DNA of 64,000 nucleotides from Cytobacillus oceanisediminis (GCF_003182355.1 NZ_QGTW01000005.1:229744-293743); one strand, 5' to 3'; counted from the stretch's first letter, positions 1-9,290 are shown. Program-made: numbers and translations. The notes: generated by a model from the sequence alone, not told the origin.

Positions 1-891
1 TATCCTAAAACTCATGTCAATGAAGTTTTGCATATAAGTCCCGATCGTATCAGTGAATAAATTAAGGATAAAAAGTGTCGGTCCAAAACTAAAGACAACC
101 AAGAAAAGGACAGCCGCAAGCCCCATATTCAAATTGCTTAGCACTTTAATTCCCTTACTTAGACCTGTTAAAGCCGAAATCATAAATAAGACTGTCACAA
201 TGAGGATAATAATGGTTTGGTTTGTTATCGTACTAGGTACATCAAAAAGGTAGGACAGTCCCCCGTTGATTTGCATGGCACCAAATCCCAAAGAGGTAGA
301 GACCCCTAAAACCGTAGCAATGACCGCAATGACATCAATTGCCTTCCCGACTGCCCCATCCGCATGTTTTCCAATCAGCGGTCGTAAGGTTCGGCTTATT
401 AAACTCAGCTCCCCTTTTCTGAAAGTAAAATAAGCCAGAGCCATCGCAATCGAACCATAGATAGCCCATGCATGGACCCCATAATGGAAGAAGGTAAATC
501 TCATTGCATCCTTAATTCCCTGATCAGTACCCTCTTGGCCTGTAGGAGAACTTATCATGTAATGGCTAATGGGTTCAAATGTTCCATAGAAAATTAACCC
601 AATCCCGATACCTGCACTAAAAAGCATCGCAAGCCAAGTTGGACGGGAAAACTCAGGCTTATCCTCCTGCTTCCCGAGCTTTATCCGGCCAACTGGACTT
701 ACTAATAAATAAAAGCAGACGAACACAAATAGCGAAACAATCACTAGGTAATACCACCCAAACGAATCCGTAATCACGCCTTGTGTACTGCTCGTGACCT
801 TTTCTAACGACGCTGGCATTGTAATTCCCATAAGAACAAGACCAGCCATTATTGCTAATGATACATAAAAAACAGTTGAAGCATTTTTCAT
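1..891 (-). CDS. BCCT family transporter, N-terminal part (cut by window edge)
   Basis: The reading frame is open from an ATG at 891 to the left edge and encodes about 297 residues of a betaine/carnitine/choline-type secondary transporter, an integral membrane carrier for compatible solutes. Visible hallmarks are the N-terminal VFYVSLAI membrane segment, SPVGRIKLG, then AMLFSAGIGIGLIFYG, and the MQINGGLSYLF segment typical of the family. A GGGAG about 12 nt upstream supports the start. The frame stays open upstream to another ATG at 1029, but homology to OpuD-like proteins begins at the 891 start. It resembles the complete BCCT gene at 9419-10963 without being a copy of it. The substrate cannot be read from this fragment. 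Confidence 0.85.
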   Translation of the reverse strand, partial: MKNASTVFYVSLAIMAGLVLMGITMPASLEKVTSSTQGVITDSFGWYYLVIVSLFVFVCFYLLVSPVGRIKLGKQEDKPEFSRPTWLAMLFSAGIGIGLIFYGTFEPISHYMISSPTGQEGTDQGIKDAMRFTFFHYGVHAWAIYGSIAMALAYFTFRKGELSLISRTLRPLIGKHADGAVGKAIDVIAVIATVLGVSTSLGFGAMQINGGLSYLFDVPSTITNQTIIILIVTVLFMISALTGLSKGIKVLSNLNMGLAAVLFLVVFSFGPTLFILNLFTDTIGTYMQNFIDMSFRI

Positions 892-1507
892 ATTTAGTTT
901 TAACTCCCATCTTTGATATATTCGCAGTGGGTTACTTCGAATGGTGAACAAATAAAAACGCAAAACAAACAAAAATATTTTTTGTGAAGTATTACGAAAC
1001 GCACCCTTAAAAAATTTGCGAAAATTCATTTATTATTATCTTCGTCATTCTTACTAACATAAAATCACCATTGTCCATCTTTTGGGTATTGGAAAAATAG
1101 ATAGATAGATAAATACGGCAGAGGTATTTTGGTTGTGAATTATTTTACAGGCTTGCTGGGGAATATTTAAATTTTAACAAAATGCGCTAAACCAATCACA
1201 TACAAAAAAGAGGCTTATTTGGGATTCTAGACTTTCATTCCCTGCTCAGAAAGATTCTATAGGACATAATCTTAATATAACTCCCGAATCCTCTAATAGA
1301 GTCCATATTTCAAGAGAGAACAGTTTTCAGCGGTTTAAAATCCTGATCTCACACGGCTTAAAACCCTCCTGTCTCCTTCAAGACTTTCAAAAGTGAGTTT
1401 ATTGGGAGCACTATAAATAATGTTTAAAGTATTTTTTGCAGATAAGGAAATAATGGATATCGGAATTTCGCTATCATTTCCAACTGCCGCTTTTTAACTT
1501 TAATTAA
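892..1507. other. Intergenic stretch, no gene seen
   Basis: AT-rich sequence upstream of the BCCT gene. It contains a short TAGA tetranucleotide run near 1101-1113 and no open frame with a ribosome-binding site. The BCCT promoter should lie here but I could not pick a convincing -35/-10 pair. Confidence 0.4.
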
Positions 1508-1543
1508 GAAAAGCCCGCTTTTATGAAAAAATTGGGCTCTTCT
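1508..1543. terminator. Candidate intrinsic terminator
   Basis: AAGCCC pairs with GGGCTC/T across a 17-nt A-rich loop, with T-rich sequence on both sides, so it could work in either direction. It lies about 320 nt beyond the aminotransferase stop, which is far for its terminator. Confidence 0.35.
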
Positions 1544-1614
1544 TTTCTTATCATTATTTAACAATATACACGGCACCTTACCTTTAATGATGGCCAGTTA
1601 TTGGGTGAGGAAAC

Positions 1615-1740
1615 TTATGGGTCTTCCAGGATTTTTTTACATTCCTCTTTCTTACAGTGTCTATGCTGTATGAATGCACGTGTGAAAGATGGGCCTCTTT
1701 CTGATTGAGTATTCCCGCTCATCCAAATTTCAAACTCCAT
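1615..1740 (-). CDS. Possible small protein, 41 aa, unknown
   Basis: An ATG at 1740 opens a 41-codon frame ending in TAA at 1615, preceded by a G-rich GGGGGT seven bases upstream. The product is polar, with HRHCKKEEC near its C terminus (two cysteines and two histidines close together). I recognise no family. It sits alone between the aminotransferase and the left-hand BCCT gene and could be chance. Confidence 0.25.
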   Translation of the reverse strand: MEFEIWMSGNTQSERGPSFTRAFIQHRHCKKEECKKILEDP

Positions 1741-1858
1741 GAATGTACCCCCGATTTTGTCGATATTGTTGAGGTTCAGATTGAATGCAGGCAATGGAGT
1801 AATTATTGAGTTACAGGCAATAAACTATACAGGATTGTGACACAGCATCTTGTTTCCG

Positions 1859-3064
1859 TCAGACTGTCAGCATTGAATCATTTGCTAATTCCCGATGCAA
1901 TACTTCTCCCATACGCTTCATCCCTTCAATGATTTTCTCTTTAGGCATATTAGAGTAATTTAAACGCAATGTATTTGTTTGTGTGCCATTTGGGAAAAAG
2001 GAAGCACCAGGTACACAAGCAACATTGTTTTTCAGGCACTCTGTAAATATATGTGCTGAATCAATGCCCTCTGGAAGCTCAACCCAAATAAATAATCCGC
2101 CTTCCGGCTTACTGTAAGATATACTATTGGGGAAAAATTCTTCAATGCAAGATAACATAGCTGTGCATCTTTCTTTATAAACAGCTTTAATTTTATGAAT
2201 GTGCTCTTCGATATCGTAAAGCTCCATATACTTTGCCGTAATTCTTTGAGCAAAACTATCAGTGTGCAAGTCAGCTGTTTGCTTGAAAGCAACATACTTA
2301 TCAATGAAAAATGGGTCTGCACAAATCCATCCAAGCCGAAGACCGGGAGTGAAAATCTTCGAGAAAGTGCTTAAATAAATGACTCTGCCTTCTGTGTCAA
2401 AATGTTTTACTGGAGGGAGTTCCTTTCCAGCAAATCTTACAGCACCGTAGGGATTATCCTCAACAATCAGCACATCATATTGATTAGCAAGCTCAATCAT
2501 TCTTTTTCGCCTTCCGAGTTTTAAGGTCCGGCCAGTAGGGTTTTGGAAATCAGGAATCGTATAAATAAATTTTGCATTGGGATGCTCCTGCAACCTTTTC
2601 TCCAGCTCTTCCATCAGCATTCCATCATCATCCATTGCCACTTCAATAAATTGGGCCTTATATGACTTGAATACATTAATGGCAGCTAGATAAGTCGGAC
2701 TTTCGCAAATAATAGTATCTCCCTCATTGATAAATAATCTTCCAGTAAGGTCGATTGCCTGCTGGGATCCTGATGTAATAAGAACATTTTCAAGGCTAGA
2801 GTCAATCCCAGCCATTTTCATTCTCTGACAAATAGCATCTCTCAAAGGAATATATCCTTCAGTCGTACTATATTGAAGGGCAGCCGCACCTTCTTCGTTC
2901 AATACAGCACTGCAAGCATCCTTTAAAGGGTCTACAGGAAACAGCTCTGGAGCTGGCAGTCCTCCCGCAAAAGAGATTACTTCTGGTCTTTCTGTTACTT
3001 TTAATATTTCACGTGTCTCAGAAGATGTTACAAATCGAGCTCTCTCAGCAAATTTATGTTCCAT
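1859..3064 (-). CDS. PLP-dependent aminotransferase (class I/II, aminoadipate/KAT-like)
   Basis: A 401-residue fold-type I aminotransferase. Seen: SGSQQAIDL (PLP phosphate/ring contact), PDFQNPTG with Asn175, VEDNPYG with Asp203 for the pyridine nitrogen, and STFSKIFTPGLRLGW with Lys236 as the Schiff-base lysine. The length and these motifs fit the 2-aminoadipate/kynurenine aminotransferase-like group that moves amino groups between amino acids and 2-oxo acids. The ATG at 3064 has AAAGGAATG upstream. It lies 50 bp downstream of an MFS exporter on the same strand, so the two are probably cotranscribed, with a MocR regulator just beyond. The amino donor is not determinable from sequence. Confidence 0.85.
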   Translation of the reverse strand: MEHKFAERARFVTSSETREILKVTERPEVISFAGGLPAPELFPVDPLKDACSAVLNEEGAAALQYSTTEGYIPLRDAICQRMKMAGIDSSLENVLITSGSQQAIDLTGRLFINEGDTIICESPTYLAAINVFKSYKAQFIEVAMDDDGMLMEELEKRLQEHPNAKFIYTIPDFQNPTGRTLKLGRRKRMIELANQYDVLIVEDNPYGAVRFAGKELPPVKHFDTEGRVIYLSTFSKIFTPGLRLGWICADPFFIDKYVAFKQTADLHTDSFAQRITAKYMELYDIEEHIHKIKAVYKERCTAMLSCIEEFFPNSISYSKPEGGLFIWVELPEGIDSAHIFTECLKNNVACVPGASFFPNGTQTNTLRLNYSNMPKEKIIEGMKRMGEVLHRELANDSMLTV

Positions 3065-3114
3065 TTATAAACATTCCTTTTATATTTTTTGGAGTTGATT
3101 ATCATACTGAAAAT

Positions 3115-4431
3115 TCAGTCACTTATACTTATACTTTTCTCTTTTTGATGGATACCTGCCCAAAAAACAATGGGAATCAACAGTATTGAAAGAATAGCAC
3201 CAGAAATTGAAAGGGCTGCATAGCTGGAATATGCTACAACTATTCCAGACACACCTCCTCCTAATGCTCCTGATAAAGCAATCCATACATCGATAGAACC
3301 CTGCGTCTTAGCCCGAGTAGAAGCGTGAGTTGAATCTACAAGAATGGCCGTTCCGCTAATTAAGCCAAAATTCCAGCCAAGCCCGAGTAAAACAAGGGCT
3401 AAATTGAGTGCGGCCATTGAATCAGCAGGTCCCGCTGCAGCCAGAATGCCAGAAGCAAGCAGCGTAATAGCAGAAGCAATAGCCATAGGAGCACGGCCAA
3501 TTTTATCAACAAGGAAACCAGTAAGTAACGAAGGCAAAAACATCGCACCTATATGAAATCCAATGACAAGCCCAACTTCATTCAAAGCATGGCCATGGTG
3601 TCCCATATGAATGGGTGTCATCGTCATAATGGCCATCATCACAAATTGAGTTAAAACCATTACGGCAGCTCCTGCAAAAATGCCTCGCCTGTTTATCGAT
3701 AACAAATTAGAATTTTTCTCTAAATGATTAGTTTTACTTTGTGCATCTGATATTGCTTTTGCCACAATAAATGGATCAGGACGAAGGAAAATAAATAGGA
3801 CCAATCCAGCAAGTATATACGCTGCAGCCGCTAATATAAAGGGACCTGCTAAAGCAGGAACTCCTATGGATATAGCAAAATCCCCCATTACATCCACCAG
3901 GTTTGGCCCGGCAACAGCTCCGAATGTGGTGGAGACCATGGCCATGCTAATAGCCTTTGCCCTTTGTGCCGGGTTTGCCATGTCAGTTCCAGCGTAGCGT
4001 GCTTGTAAGTTTGTAGCCGTTCCAGCCCCGTAGATGAGCAGTGAAATAAATAATAGCAGCATGCTGTTTGTTAATGATGAAACCACTACTCCAATGGCAC
4101 CTATGCCTCCAGCCAAAAATCCTGCGGCAAGACCAGGACGGCGGCCAAACCGCTGAGAAAGCCGTCCTACCAGCAGCGCAGCCCCTGCTGACCCTAAAGT
4201 AAATAACGCCGTTGGAATTCCCGTTACACTATCTGTCCCCATCATGTTTTGCGCCAGAAGTGCCCCTACTGTTATCCCGGCTGCAAGTCCTGCTCCACCA
4301 AAAATCTGGGATATGACAATGACAATTAATGTTCTTTTGTATAGTTGCTGCTGTTTTTCTGAAGAATTTATGCAGCTCTGCAGCCAAGCAGATTGGGGTG
4401 CTAAAACTTTTTCACTATTTTTAACCGGCAA
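3115..4431 (-). CDS. MFS transporter, TTG start
   Basis: A 438-residue polytopic protein with 12 predicted membrane helices. It carries the MFS loop signature GRLSQRFGRRPGLAAG after helix 2 and a second copy-like motif, GFLVDKIGRAP, after helix 8, as expected for a drug or metabolite/H+ antiporter. The first codon is TTG, preceded by AAGGAAGG at a normal distance, and no ATG fits. It is the first gene of a probable two-gene unit with the aminotransferase. Beside a MocR regulator, export of an amino compound or its analogue is plausible but is inference. Confidence 0.85.
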   Translation of the reverse strand: MPVKNSEKVLAPQSAWLQSCINSSEKQQQLYKRTLIVIVISQIFGGAGLAAGITVGALLAQNMMGTDSVTGIPTALFTLGSAGAALLVGRLSQRFGRRPGLAAGFLAGGIGAIGVVVSSLTNSMLLLFISLLIYGAGTATNLQARYAGTDMANPAQRAKAISMAMVSTTFGAVAGPNLVDVMGDFAISIGVPALAGPFILAAAAYILAGLVLFIFLRPDPFIVAKAISDAQSKTNHLEKNSNLLSINRRGIFAGAAVMVLTQFVMMAIMTMTPIHMGHHGHALNEVGLVIGFHIGAMFLPSLLTGFLVDKIGRAPMAIASAITLLASGILAAAGPADSMAALNLALVLLGLGWNFGLISGTAILVDSTHASTRAKTQGSIDVWIALSGALGGGVSGIVVAYSSYAALSISGAILSILLIPIVFWAGIHQKEKSISISD

Positions 4432-4497
4432 AATCTAACCTTCCTTATTTTCATAATATTCCAACTAGATTTAAATCATCTTAACACGTGCAAAAAA

Positions 4498-4523
4498 GCC
4501 ATACAATATTATAATTGTATGGC
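4498..4523 (-). terminator. Intrinsic terminator after the MocR gene
   Basis: A perfect inverted repeat GCCATACAAT / ATTGTATGGC is followed on the minus strand by six T. It lies 8 nt beyond the regulator stop. As a dyad directly upstream of the MFS gene it could also be an operator. Confidence 0.7.
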
Positions 4524-4531
4524 AAACAATA

Positions 4532-5920
4532 TTAGATAAGACTGTCTAACAGTCGTTTAAGGATAATCAATCCTCTCTCAAGCTCTTCAAGCGTTTCCGG
4601 GGCACAAACAGAAACTCTTACTGCCCTCTCCGGACAACTGTTTCCTACTACAAACCGTTCTGCTGCAAATACCTGAACTCCTTGCTGTTTAGCTAACGCT
4701 TCAAATTCAGCCCCTGTAATCTTGCCTGGCAATAGCAGCCAGCGAAAGATTCCTGTTTCAGCACCTAAGCACGTAAAGTCTGCCAGGTACCTGTTTACAA
4801 GTTGATTTCTGCGAATCGTCTGATCCTGATGGCCCTCAATCAAGGCTTCAAATTGATTTGATACAATTGTACGTGCTGCCAGTTCTGCCAATAATGGCGA
4901 AACGGAAACATTCAAATTATAAAGTGCCCTTGAAATTGGCTCCTTGAATTGACTCGGCACTGCAGCATAGGCCAGCCGCAGACCCGGTGCAAATGATTTA
5001 GATAAACTTGCAATATAGATAACCTGTTCTGGTGCAAATGATGCGACTGCCGGCAGTGGTTTTTTATTGAGAAGATGGTACGATGCATCTTCAATAATGA
5101 ACTGATTATACTTTTTGGCAATGGCTGCAATCATTTTTCTATTCTCTACTGACATAAAGGAAGCTGTCGGATTATGATAATCTGGGATCAAGTAAATGCC
5201 TTTAATATTTTCATTTTTACACGCATATTCAAAAGACGCTGGGCTCATTTCATCGTTCTCTGATTTTATTGGAACTATTTGCACACTAAGCATCGCTGCA
5301 GCAGTTTTTAAGCCAGGGTACGTATGCTGGTCAACACCAATGCGTTCTCCAGGCTTACAAAGACTTGCCAGTGCAGCAGCAATCGCATTTTGACCCCCAT
5401 TTGCAAATAAAATGTGATCAACGGTTGTTTCTAACCCGCCTCTGCTGATAAGCTTTACCGCTGCATCCTTTTGCCAATGGCTTTCTCCTCCCCGGCCATA
5501 ACCGAACCATTTTTCATAATCTGTCTCCTGCAGCATACTTTTCAGCTGGAGCATCAGCGGCTCGAAAGAAGCATTATCCGGAAGAGTCGCTCCCATTTCA
5601 ATTAAATGCTTCGGCTTTGTATCTTCAAGTAAATAAGCATTCGATAGAGCATCATAGGACACAAATGTGCCGCTTCCAACCGTTGCACTTAATAAGCCCT
5701 TTAGTTCACACACTTTAAATGCTTTTGAAATGGTGCTCACATTTAAATCTAAATAATCGGCCAATTCCCGCTGTGGAGGAAGTTTCGTTCCAGGCAATAA
5801 CACTCCGTTTAAAATATCCTGTTCCAATTGCCCTGCCAGTGCTTGATAAATGGGCTTTTCTGTTTTATCAATGGATGGCTTCCAGGTCATAGGATAGTTT
5901 TCAAAAGAATTAATCGGCAT
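4532..5920 (-). CDS. MocR/PdxR-type regulator (GntR HTH fused to aminotransferase domain)
   Basis: About 462 residues. The N-terminal 75 or so form a GntR winged helix (GTKLPPQRELADYLDLN, STISKAF), followed by a linker and a full fold-type I aminotransferase domain with PDYHNPT and SLSKSFAPGLRLAY, whose lysine (about residue 308) would bind PLP. MocR proteins are transcription factors that sense PLP or PLP adducts of amino compounds. I place the start at the ATG at 5920, which has AAAGGATG nine bases upstream. The ATG at 5929 overlaps that site. It lies directly upstream of the MFS/aminotransferase pair on the same strand and probably controls it. It is separate from the ectoine island, so it should not be called EnuR. 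Confidence 0.88.
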   Translation of the reverse strand: MPINSFENYPMTWKPSIDKTEKPIYQALAGQLEQDILNGVLLPGTKLPPQRELADYLDLNVSTISKAFKVCELKGLLSATVGSGTFVSYDALSNAYLLEDTKPKHLIEMGATLPDNASFEPLMLQLKSMLQETDYEKWFGYGRGGESHWQKDAAVKLISRGGLETTVDHILFANGGQNAIAAALASLCKPGERIGVDQHTYPGLKTAAAMLSVQIVPIKSENDEMSPASFEYACKNENIKGIYLIPDYHNPTASFMSVENRKMIAAIAKKYNQFIIEDASYHLLNKKPLPAVASFAPEQVIYIASLSKSFAPGLRLAYAAVPSQFKEPISRALYNLNVSVSPLLAELAARTIVSNQFEALIEGHQDQTIRRNQLVNRYLADFTCLGAETGIFRWLLLPGKITGAEFEALAKQQGVQVFAAERFVVGNSCPERAVRVSVCAPETLEELERGLIILKRLLDSLI

Positions 5921-6122
5921 GATACGCATCCTTTTTCATACAATTTTTTTAATAACGCTGCATCCTTAATTATAACCCTTGGTCCCTTTTTTTGTACTGC
6001 CCCGTTTGTTCAAAAAAAAGCCACCTTGTTCGGCAGCTAATCTTAATAAGCATCATTTTAAGATAATATCACACCCTCAATACTAATTTCTCATTCTGAT
6101 TCATGCAAAGGAAGGACGCCGT

Positions 6123-6278
6123 ATGGACATTCTATTATTATCTTGCTTTTCATACTTATCAATCGTTACTTCACAAATGATTGTATCACCTGTAAAAAAG
6201 GCCGCAAAAATTCAAAAGTCATCTACGAGCCAACACGTTATAATCTCAGCCTACTTTGGTTGTCAGAGTGGCGATTAA
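6123..6278 (+). CDS. Small putative membrane peptide, 51 aa
   Basis: ATG at 6123 with AAAGGAAGG seven bases upstream, ending at TAA 6276-6278. The first 20 or so residues (LLLSCFSYLSIVTSQMIV) could form one membrane helix, followed by a basic stretch, PVKKAAKIQK. No family is recognised. It is the only plus-strand frame in this gap with a good ribosome-binding site. A longer overlapping frame at 6143-6376 lacks one. It has no obvious promoter and could be chance. Confidence 0.35.
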   Translation: MDILLLSCFSYLSIVTSQMIVSPVKKAAKIQKSSTSQHVIISAYFGCQSGD

Positions 6279-6443
6279 TAACCCGTGAACCACAAGTCTT
6301 CTCTGTTCATATTGGGTTTTATGATGAATTCCTTCATCATCTGAAATTGGATTGCCCTTATTACAAAAATCTATAAAATCTTCCATGTCTATTTTTTATA
6401 TTACCTATCTTTGTATGATTCTAAAAAAGCCGGGATAAAAATA

Positions 6444-6474
6444 GATGTCCCAAAAGCCAGGCTTTCAGGACATC
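6444..6474 (-). terminator. Intrinsic terminator of the alcohol dehydrogenase gene
   Basis: GATGTCC/GGACATC encloses an inner AAAGCC/GGCTTT stem and is followed on the minus strand by TATTTTTA. It sits about 10 nt beyond the stop at 6485. Confidence 0.75.
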
Positions 6475-6484
6475 TTTGGACAAT

Positions 6485-7525
6485 TTACATTGTGCTGATA
6501 TCAATCACAAATCGATACTTCACATCTGAAGCTAATACGCAGCCGTAAGCTTCGTCAATTTGATCAGCTGAAATGACTTCAATTTTAGGAACGATGTTAT
6601 GTTTTGCACAGAAATCCAGCATTTCCTGAGTCTCACGGATGCCTCCAATCATTGAACCAGCAAAGGAACGGCGATGTCCGATGAGAGAGAACACATTTAC
6701 TGACAATGGTTCTGCAGGAGCACCAACGTTAACCAATATTCCGTCAAGAGTGAGCAGTGAGAAGTAAGCATCCATGTCGATTTTTGCACTTACCGTGTTA
6801 ATAATTAAGTCAAAAGTTCCGGCTAGTTCCTTGAAAGTTTCCGGATCACTTGTAGCATAGTAGTGGTCTGCGCCGAATTGCAGGCCATCTTCCTTTTTAT
6901 TCAATGTTTGGGAAAGAACAGTCACTTCTGCACCCATGGCATGTGCAATTTTGACAGCCATGTGACCAAGGCCGCCCATACCAACAACTGCTACTTTCTT
7001 TCCTGGACCAGCTTCCCAATGGTTTAGCGGCGAATAGGTAGTAATCCCTGCACAAAGTAAAGGTGCTGCAGCATCCAGCTCAATGCTATCAGGTATTCTG
7101 ACGACGAAGTCCTCTGTTACAACAATGTGGGTAGAATAGCCGCCTTGAGTAGGCTCGCCGTATTTGTCCACACCAGCATAGGTAGGGACATTTCCTTTTA
7201 GGCAGTATTGTTCTTCTCCATTACGGCAGTTATCACATTCGCCGCAGGAGTCAACCATACATCCGACCCCTACCCGGTCACCTATCTTGTACTTTGTGAC
7301 CTCAGCTCCTACTTCCGTGACAATTCCTGCAATCTCGTGCCCAGGTACGAGCGGATAGTTCACAGGTCCCCACTCCCCGTGAGCAGTATGAATGTCAGAG
7401 TGGCATATGCCAGCATATTTAATTTCAATCAGAACATCATGCAAATCCAGATCGCGCCTTTTAATTTCAGCCGCTTTAAACGGCTTGTCCGGACCGTCAA
7501 CAGCCCGTGCCTTAGCAGTTATCAT
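6485..7525 (-). CDS. adhA: Zinc-dependent NAD(P) alcohol dehydrogenase (AdhA-like)
   Basis: A 346-residue medium-chain dehydrogenase. Catalytic zinc ligands are Cys41 (GICHSD), His63-Glu64 (PGHE) and a later Cys. The structural zinc site is the four-cysteine run C94-C97-C100-C108 (CGECDNC...C). The nucleotide fold is [13 protein letters not shown]. It oxidises alcohols or reduces reactive aldehydes in the cytosol. GGGAGG precedes the ATG. It is divergent from a MerR-family gene, with an AdhR-type operator in a 19-bp spacer promoter. This is the arrangement of the formaldehyde/methylglyoxal-responsive adhA of B. subtilis, hence the symbol. Aldehyde detoxification is inferred from that context. 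Confidence 0.85.
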   Translation of the reverse strand: MITAKARAVDGPDKPFKAAEIKRRDLDLHDVLIEIKYAGICHSDIHTAHGEWGPVNYPLVPGHEIAGIVTEVGAEVTKYKIGDRVGVGCMVDSCGECDNCRNGEEQYCLKGNVPTYAGVDKYGEPTQGGYSTHIVVTEDFVVRIPDSIELDAAAPLLCAGITTYSPLNHWEAGPGKKVAVVGMGGLGHMAVKIAHAMGAEVTVLSQTLNKKEDGLQFGADHYYATSDPETFKELAGTFDLIINTVSAKIDMDAYFSLLTLDGILVNVGAPAEPLSVNVFSLIGHRRSFAGSMIGGIRETQEMLDFCAKHNIVPKIEVISADQIDEAYGCVLASDVKYRFVIDISTM

Positions 7526-7613
7526 GAATAAAACCTCCCGTGTTTTTTCAGGAGAATGATAGATTTAAATGAGGAACTCAGGTTAAGCCCATTCATTTTT
7601 CTCCTGCAAAACC

Positions 7614-7644
7614 ATGTTAAGCCTTACAGTTAACTCTAGGTCAA
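7614..7644 (-). promoter_or_regulatory. adhA promoter with AdhR/MerR operator
   Basis: On the minus strand: TTGACC (-35, 7644-7639), a 19-nt spacer, TAACAT (-10, 7619-7614). The spacer holds the dyad CCTTACAGTTAACTCTAGG (7622-7640) centred on GTTAAC. An over-long 19-bp spacer with a dyad inside is the hallmark of MerR-activated promoters. Confidence 0.8.
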
Positions 7645-7717
7645 GCGATAAATTTATTTTTTTCCTACCCCATAAGATGACTTTGACATTTACAAAATAC
7701 CATGATAATCTCCCCCC

Positions 7718-7748
7718 CATACCCTATAGTTAACTCGAAGTCTATATC
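7718..7748 (+). promoter_or_regulatory. merR (adhR) promoter with second operator
   Basis: A second AGTTAACT core (7728-7735) lies exactly 100 bp from the first, inside CCCTATAGTTAACTCGAAG. It sits in a 19-nt spacer between a weak -35 (CATACC) and TATATC as -10, reading into the regulator gene. This suggests autoregulation. Confidence 0.6.
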
Positions 7749-7769
7749 TATAAGAAAAGGAGATAAATA

Positions 7770-8180
7770 ATGAAGACATATTCAATCAGCGAAGTGGCAA
7801 AAGAATTGAATCTGACAGTATATACCCTTCGTTACTACGACAAGGAGGGATTAATGCCTTTTGTAGAACGGACCCCCACCGGTAACCGATTGTTTAAAGA
7901 ATCCGATATCAGCGCTTTAAAAATAATTGAATGTCTGAAAGCCACAGGGATGCCTATTAAGGAAATAAAAAATTTCATTGATTGGTGTTCTGATGGGGAT
8001 GCCACCCTGCAGAAAAGATATGACATGTTTCTGGAACGAAAAGCAAACGTAGAAGCTCAAATGGAAGAACTAAGAAAAACAATGGAAGTCATCGAGCATA
8101 AATGCTTATACTACAAGACTGCATTGGATGCCGGAACGGAAGATATCCATAAAAAAGATAAAATAGAGATTAATAATTAA
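7770..8180 (+). CDS. adhR: MerR family regulator, AdhR/NmlR-like
   Basis: A 136-residue protein with an N-terminal MerR winged helix (YSISEVAKELNLTVYTLRYYDKEGL), a second wing around GNRLF, and a C-terminal coiled coil (about residues 85-120). The only cysteine in the DNA-binding half, Cys55 in IIECLKATGM, sits where AdhR has its thiol sensor for aldehyde electrophiles. A further cysteine occurs near residue 110. AAAGGAG precedes the ATG. It is divergent from the alcohol dehydrogenase, with matching operators at both promoters. Family is sure; the aldehyde-sensing role is inferred from B. subtilis AdhR. Confidence 0.85.
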   Translation: MKTYSISEVAKELNLTVYTLRYYDKEGLMPFVERTPTGNRLFKESDISALKIIECLKATGMPIKEIKNFIDWCSDGDATLQKRYDMFLERKANVEAQMEELRKTMEVIEHKCLYYKTALDAGTEDIHKKDKIEINN

Positions 8181-8234
8181 TAGAAAGCCACCTGTATGTC
8201 TGTTCTCAAATACAGATTTAGCTGCCTGTGAAAT

Positions 8235-8801
8235 TCAGACCCTCAGCGAGCCACGGAAACCCCTTGCTGCATAGTAGGAATCTGCTCCATTATGGTACAC
8301 AAAGACAGTGTCGTAGCGGCGATCACAAAAGATAGCCCCGCCAAGTTTTCTAATATTAGCAGGTGTTTGCACCCAGCTCGACGTTTTCATATCGACACTT
8401 TCAAGTTTCTGCAGCTCCCGGTATTGTTCTTCCGTTAGAAGTTTAATGCCCATGGCATCTGCTATATCAATAGCGCTATTTTCTGGTTTGTGTTTTTTCC
8501 TCGACTCCAGCGCTTCACGGTCATAACAAACACTTCTGCGGCCTTTAGGACTTTCCGCTGAGCAATCATAAAAAATGTATTCGCCCGTCTCTTCATCATG
8601 GCCAACAACATCCGGTTCACCGCCGGTTCCTTCCATTTCATTGAGCGACCACAGTTTTTCAGTATTAGCATCGAGCTTAGCTTGCACATTAGCCCATTTG
8701 AGACCTTTATATCGGTTCATGTTTTTCTCAAAACGGGCTTTCAAAGTTCTGAGTAGTTCTTCACGTTGTTCAGGTGACAACTCCGTATTTCTCTTTGTCA
8801 T
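8235..8801 (-). CDS. DUF4256 domain protein
   Basis: 188 residues from the ATG at 8801, which has AAGGAGG eight bases upstream. The upstream in-frame extension belongs to a different, broken gene. The product is soluble, with the family blocks GGEPDVVG, YIFYDCSAESPKGRRS, CYDREALESRK and ANIRKLGGAIFCDRRYDTVFVYHNGADSYY. DUF4256 proteins are about 185 aa and have no assigned function. The gene is convergent with the MerR gene. Confidence 0.75.
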   Translation of the reverse strand: MTKRNTELSPEQREELLRTLKARFEKNMNRYKGLKWANVQAKLDANTEKLWSLNEMEGTGGEPDVVGHDEETGEYIFYDCSAESPKGRRSVCYDREALESRKKHKPENSAIDIADAMGIKLLTEEQYRELQKLESVDMKTSSWVQTPANIRKLGGAIFCDRRYDTVFVYHNGADSYYAARGFRGSLRV

Positions 8802-8834
8802 AATTAGTTCCTCCTTGTTTTTACTCATTGTATA

Positions 8835-9165
8835 AGGACAAAACTGCTGATCTAATCTCTCCGCTATCAATTCACCACTAATGTATTTTGATTTAATCTC
8901 ACTAGCTATTAAGTTAATGCAAGGAAATTTTTGTTTTAAAATCATATAAAGACCCAATATGGTCTTCTTCATAGTGAGTGATAATAATATTCTTTAAATT
9001 CTTCATTATATATCCATTTTTAATTCCCTTTTCAATTAGGGGTAAAAAGTTTGCATACCAATTATCTACCAACACTAAAACATTTTTAGCAATAATTAGA
9101 CTAGGATAAATTTGGTTTTTTTGTCCATTAATAAGTGCTCTTCTTTCTATATCAAACCTTTTCAT
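8835..9165 (-). pseudogene. Truncated, frameshifted metallo-beta-lactamase-fold gene
   Basis: From an ATG at 9165 the frame gives NQIYPSLIIAKNVLVLVD, then ITHYEEDHIGSLYDFK, the HxxxDH metal motif of MBL-fold hydrolases. It then breaks: the continuation KQKFPCINLIASEIKSKYISGE reads on in the next frame. One extra base in the T-run at 8934-8937 (A-run on the coding strand) explains the shift. The match then fades near 8835, before the ribosome-binding site of the DUF4256 gene, so the C-terminal half is missing. Normal relatives are 240-320 aa. No ribosome-binding site is visible. I regard it as a remnant. Confidence 0.65.
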
Positions 9166-9290
9166 AATTATAGCTAAGTTTAAAAAAAGATTTGGGTACC
9201 GGCAATAGGATTTAGGAGGTAAACCCAAGCCAAAGAGGTTGCAATTCCTGAGAAAACAGAATAAGTTCATTTAAAACCTCCCTACACATG

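Noticed and set aside
659..910. 83-codon frame on the minus strand
   Set aside because: It is out of frame with the BCCT transporter that covers the same bases and has no protein-like composition.
4532..5920. MocR protein considered as EnuR, the ectoine regulator
   Set aside because: It lies 4 kb outside the ectoine island behind unrelated genes, and a PucR gene is embedded in the island itself.
6143..6376. 77-codon plus-strand frame
   Set aside because: No ribosome-binding site. The overlapping 51-codon frame starting at 6123 has a good one.
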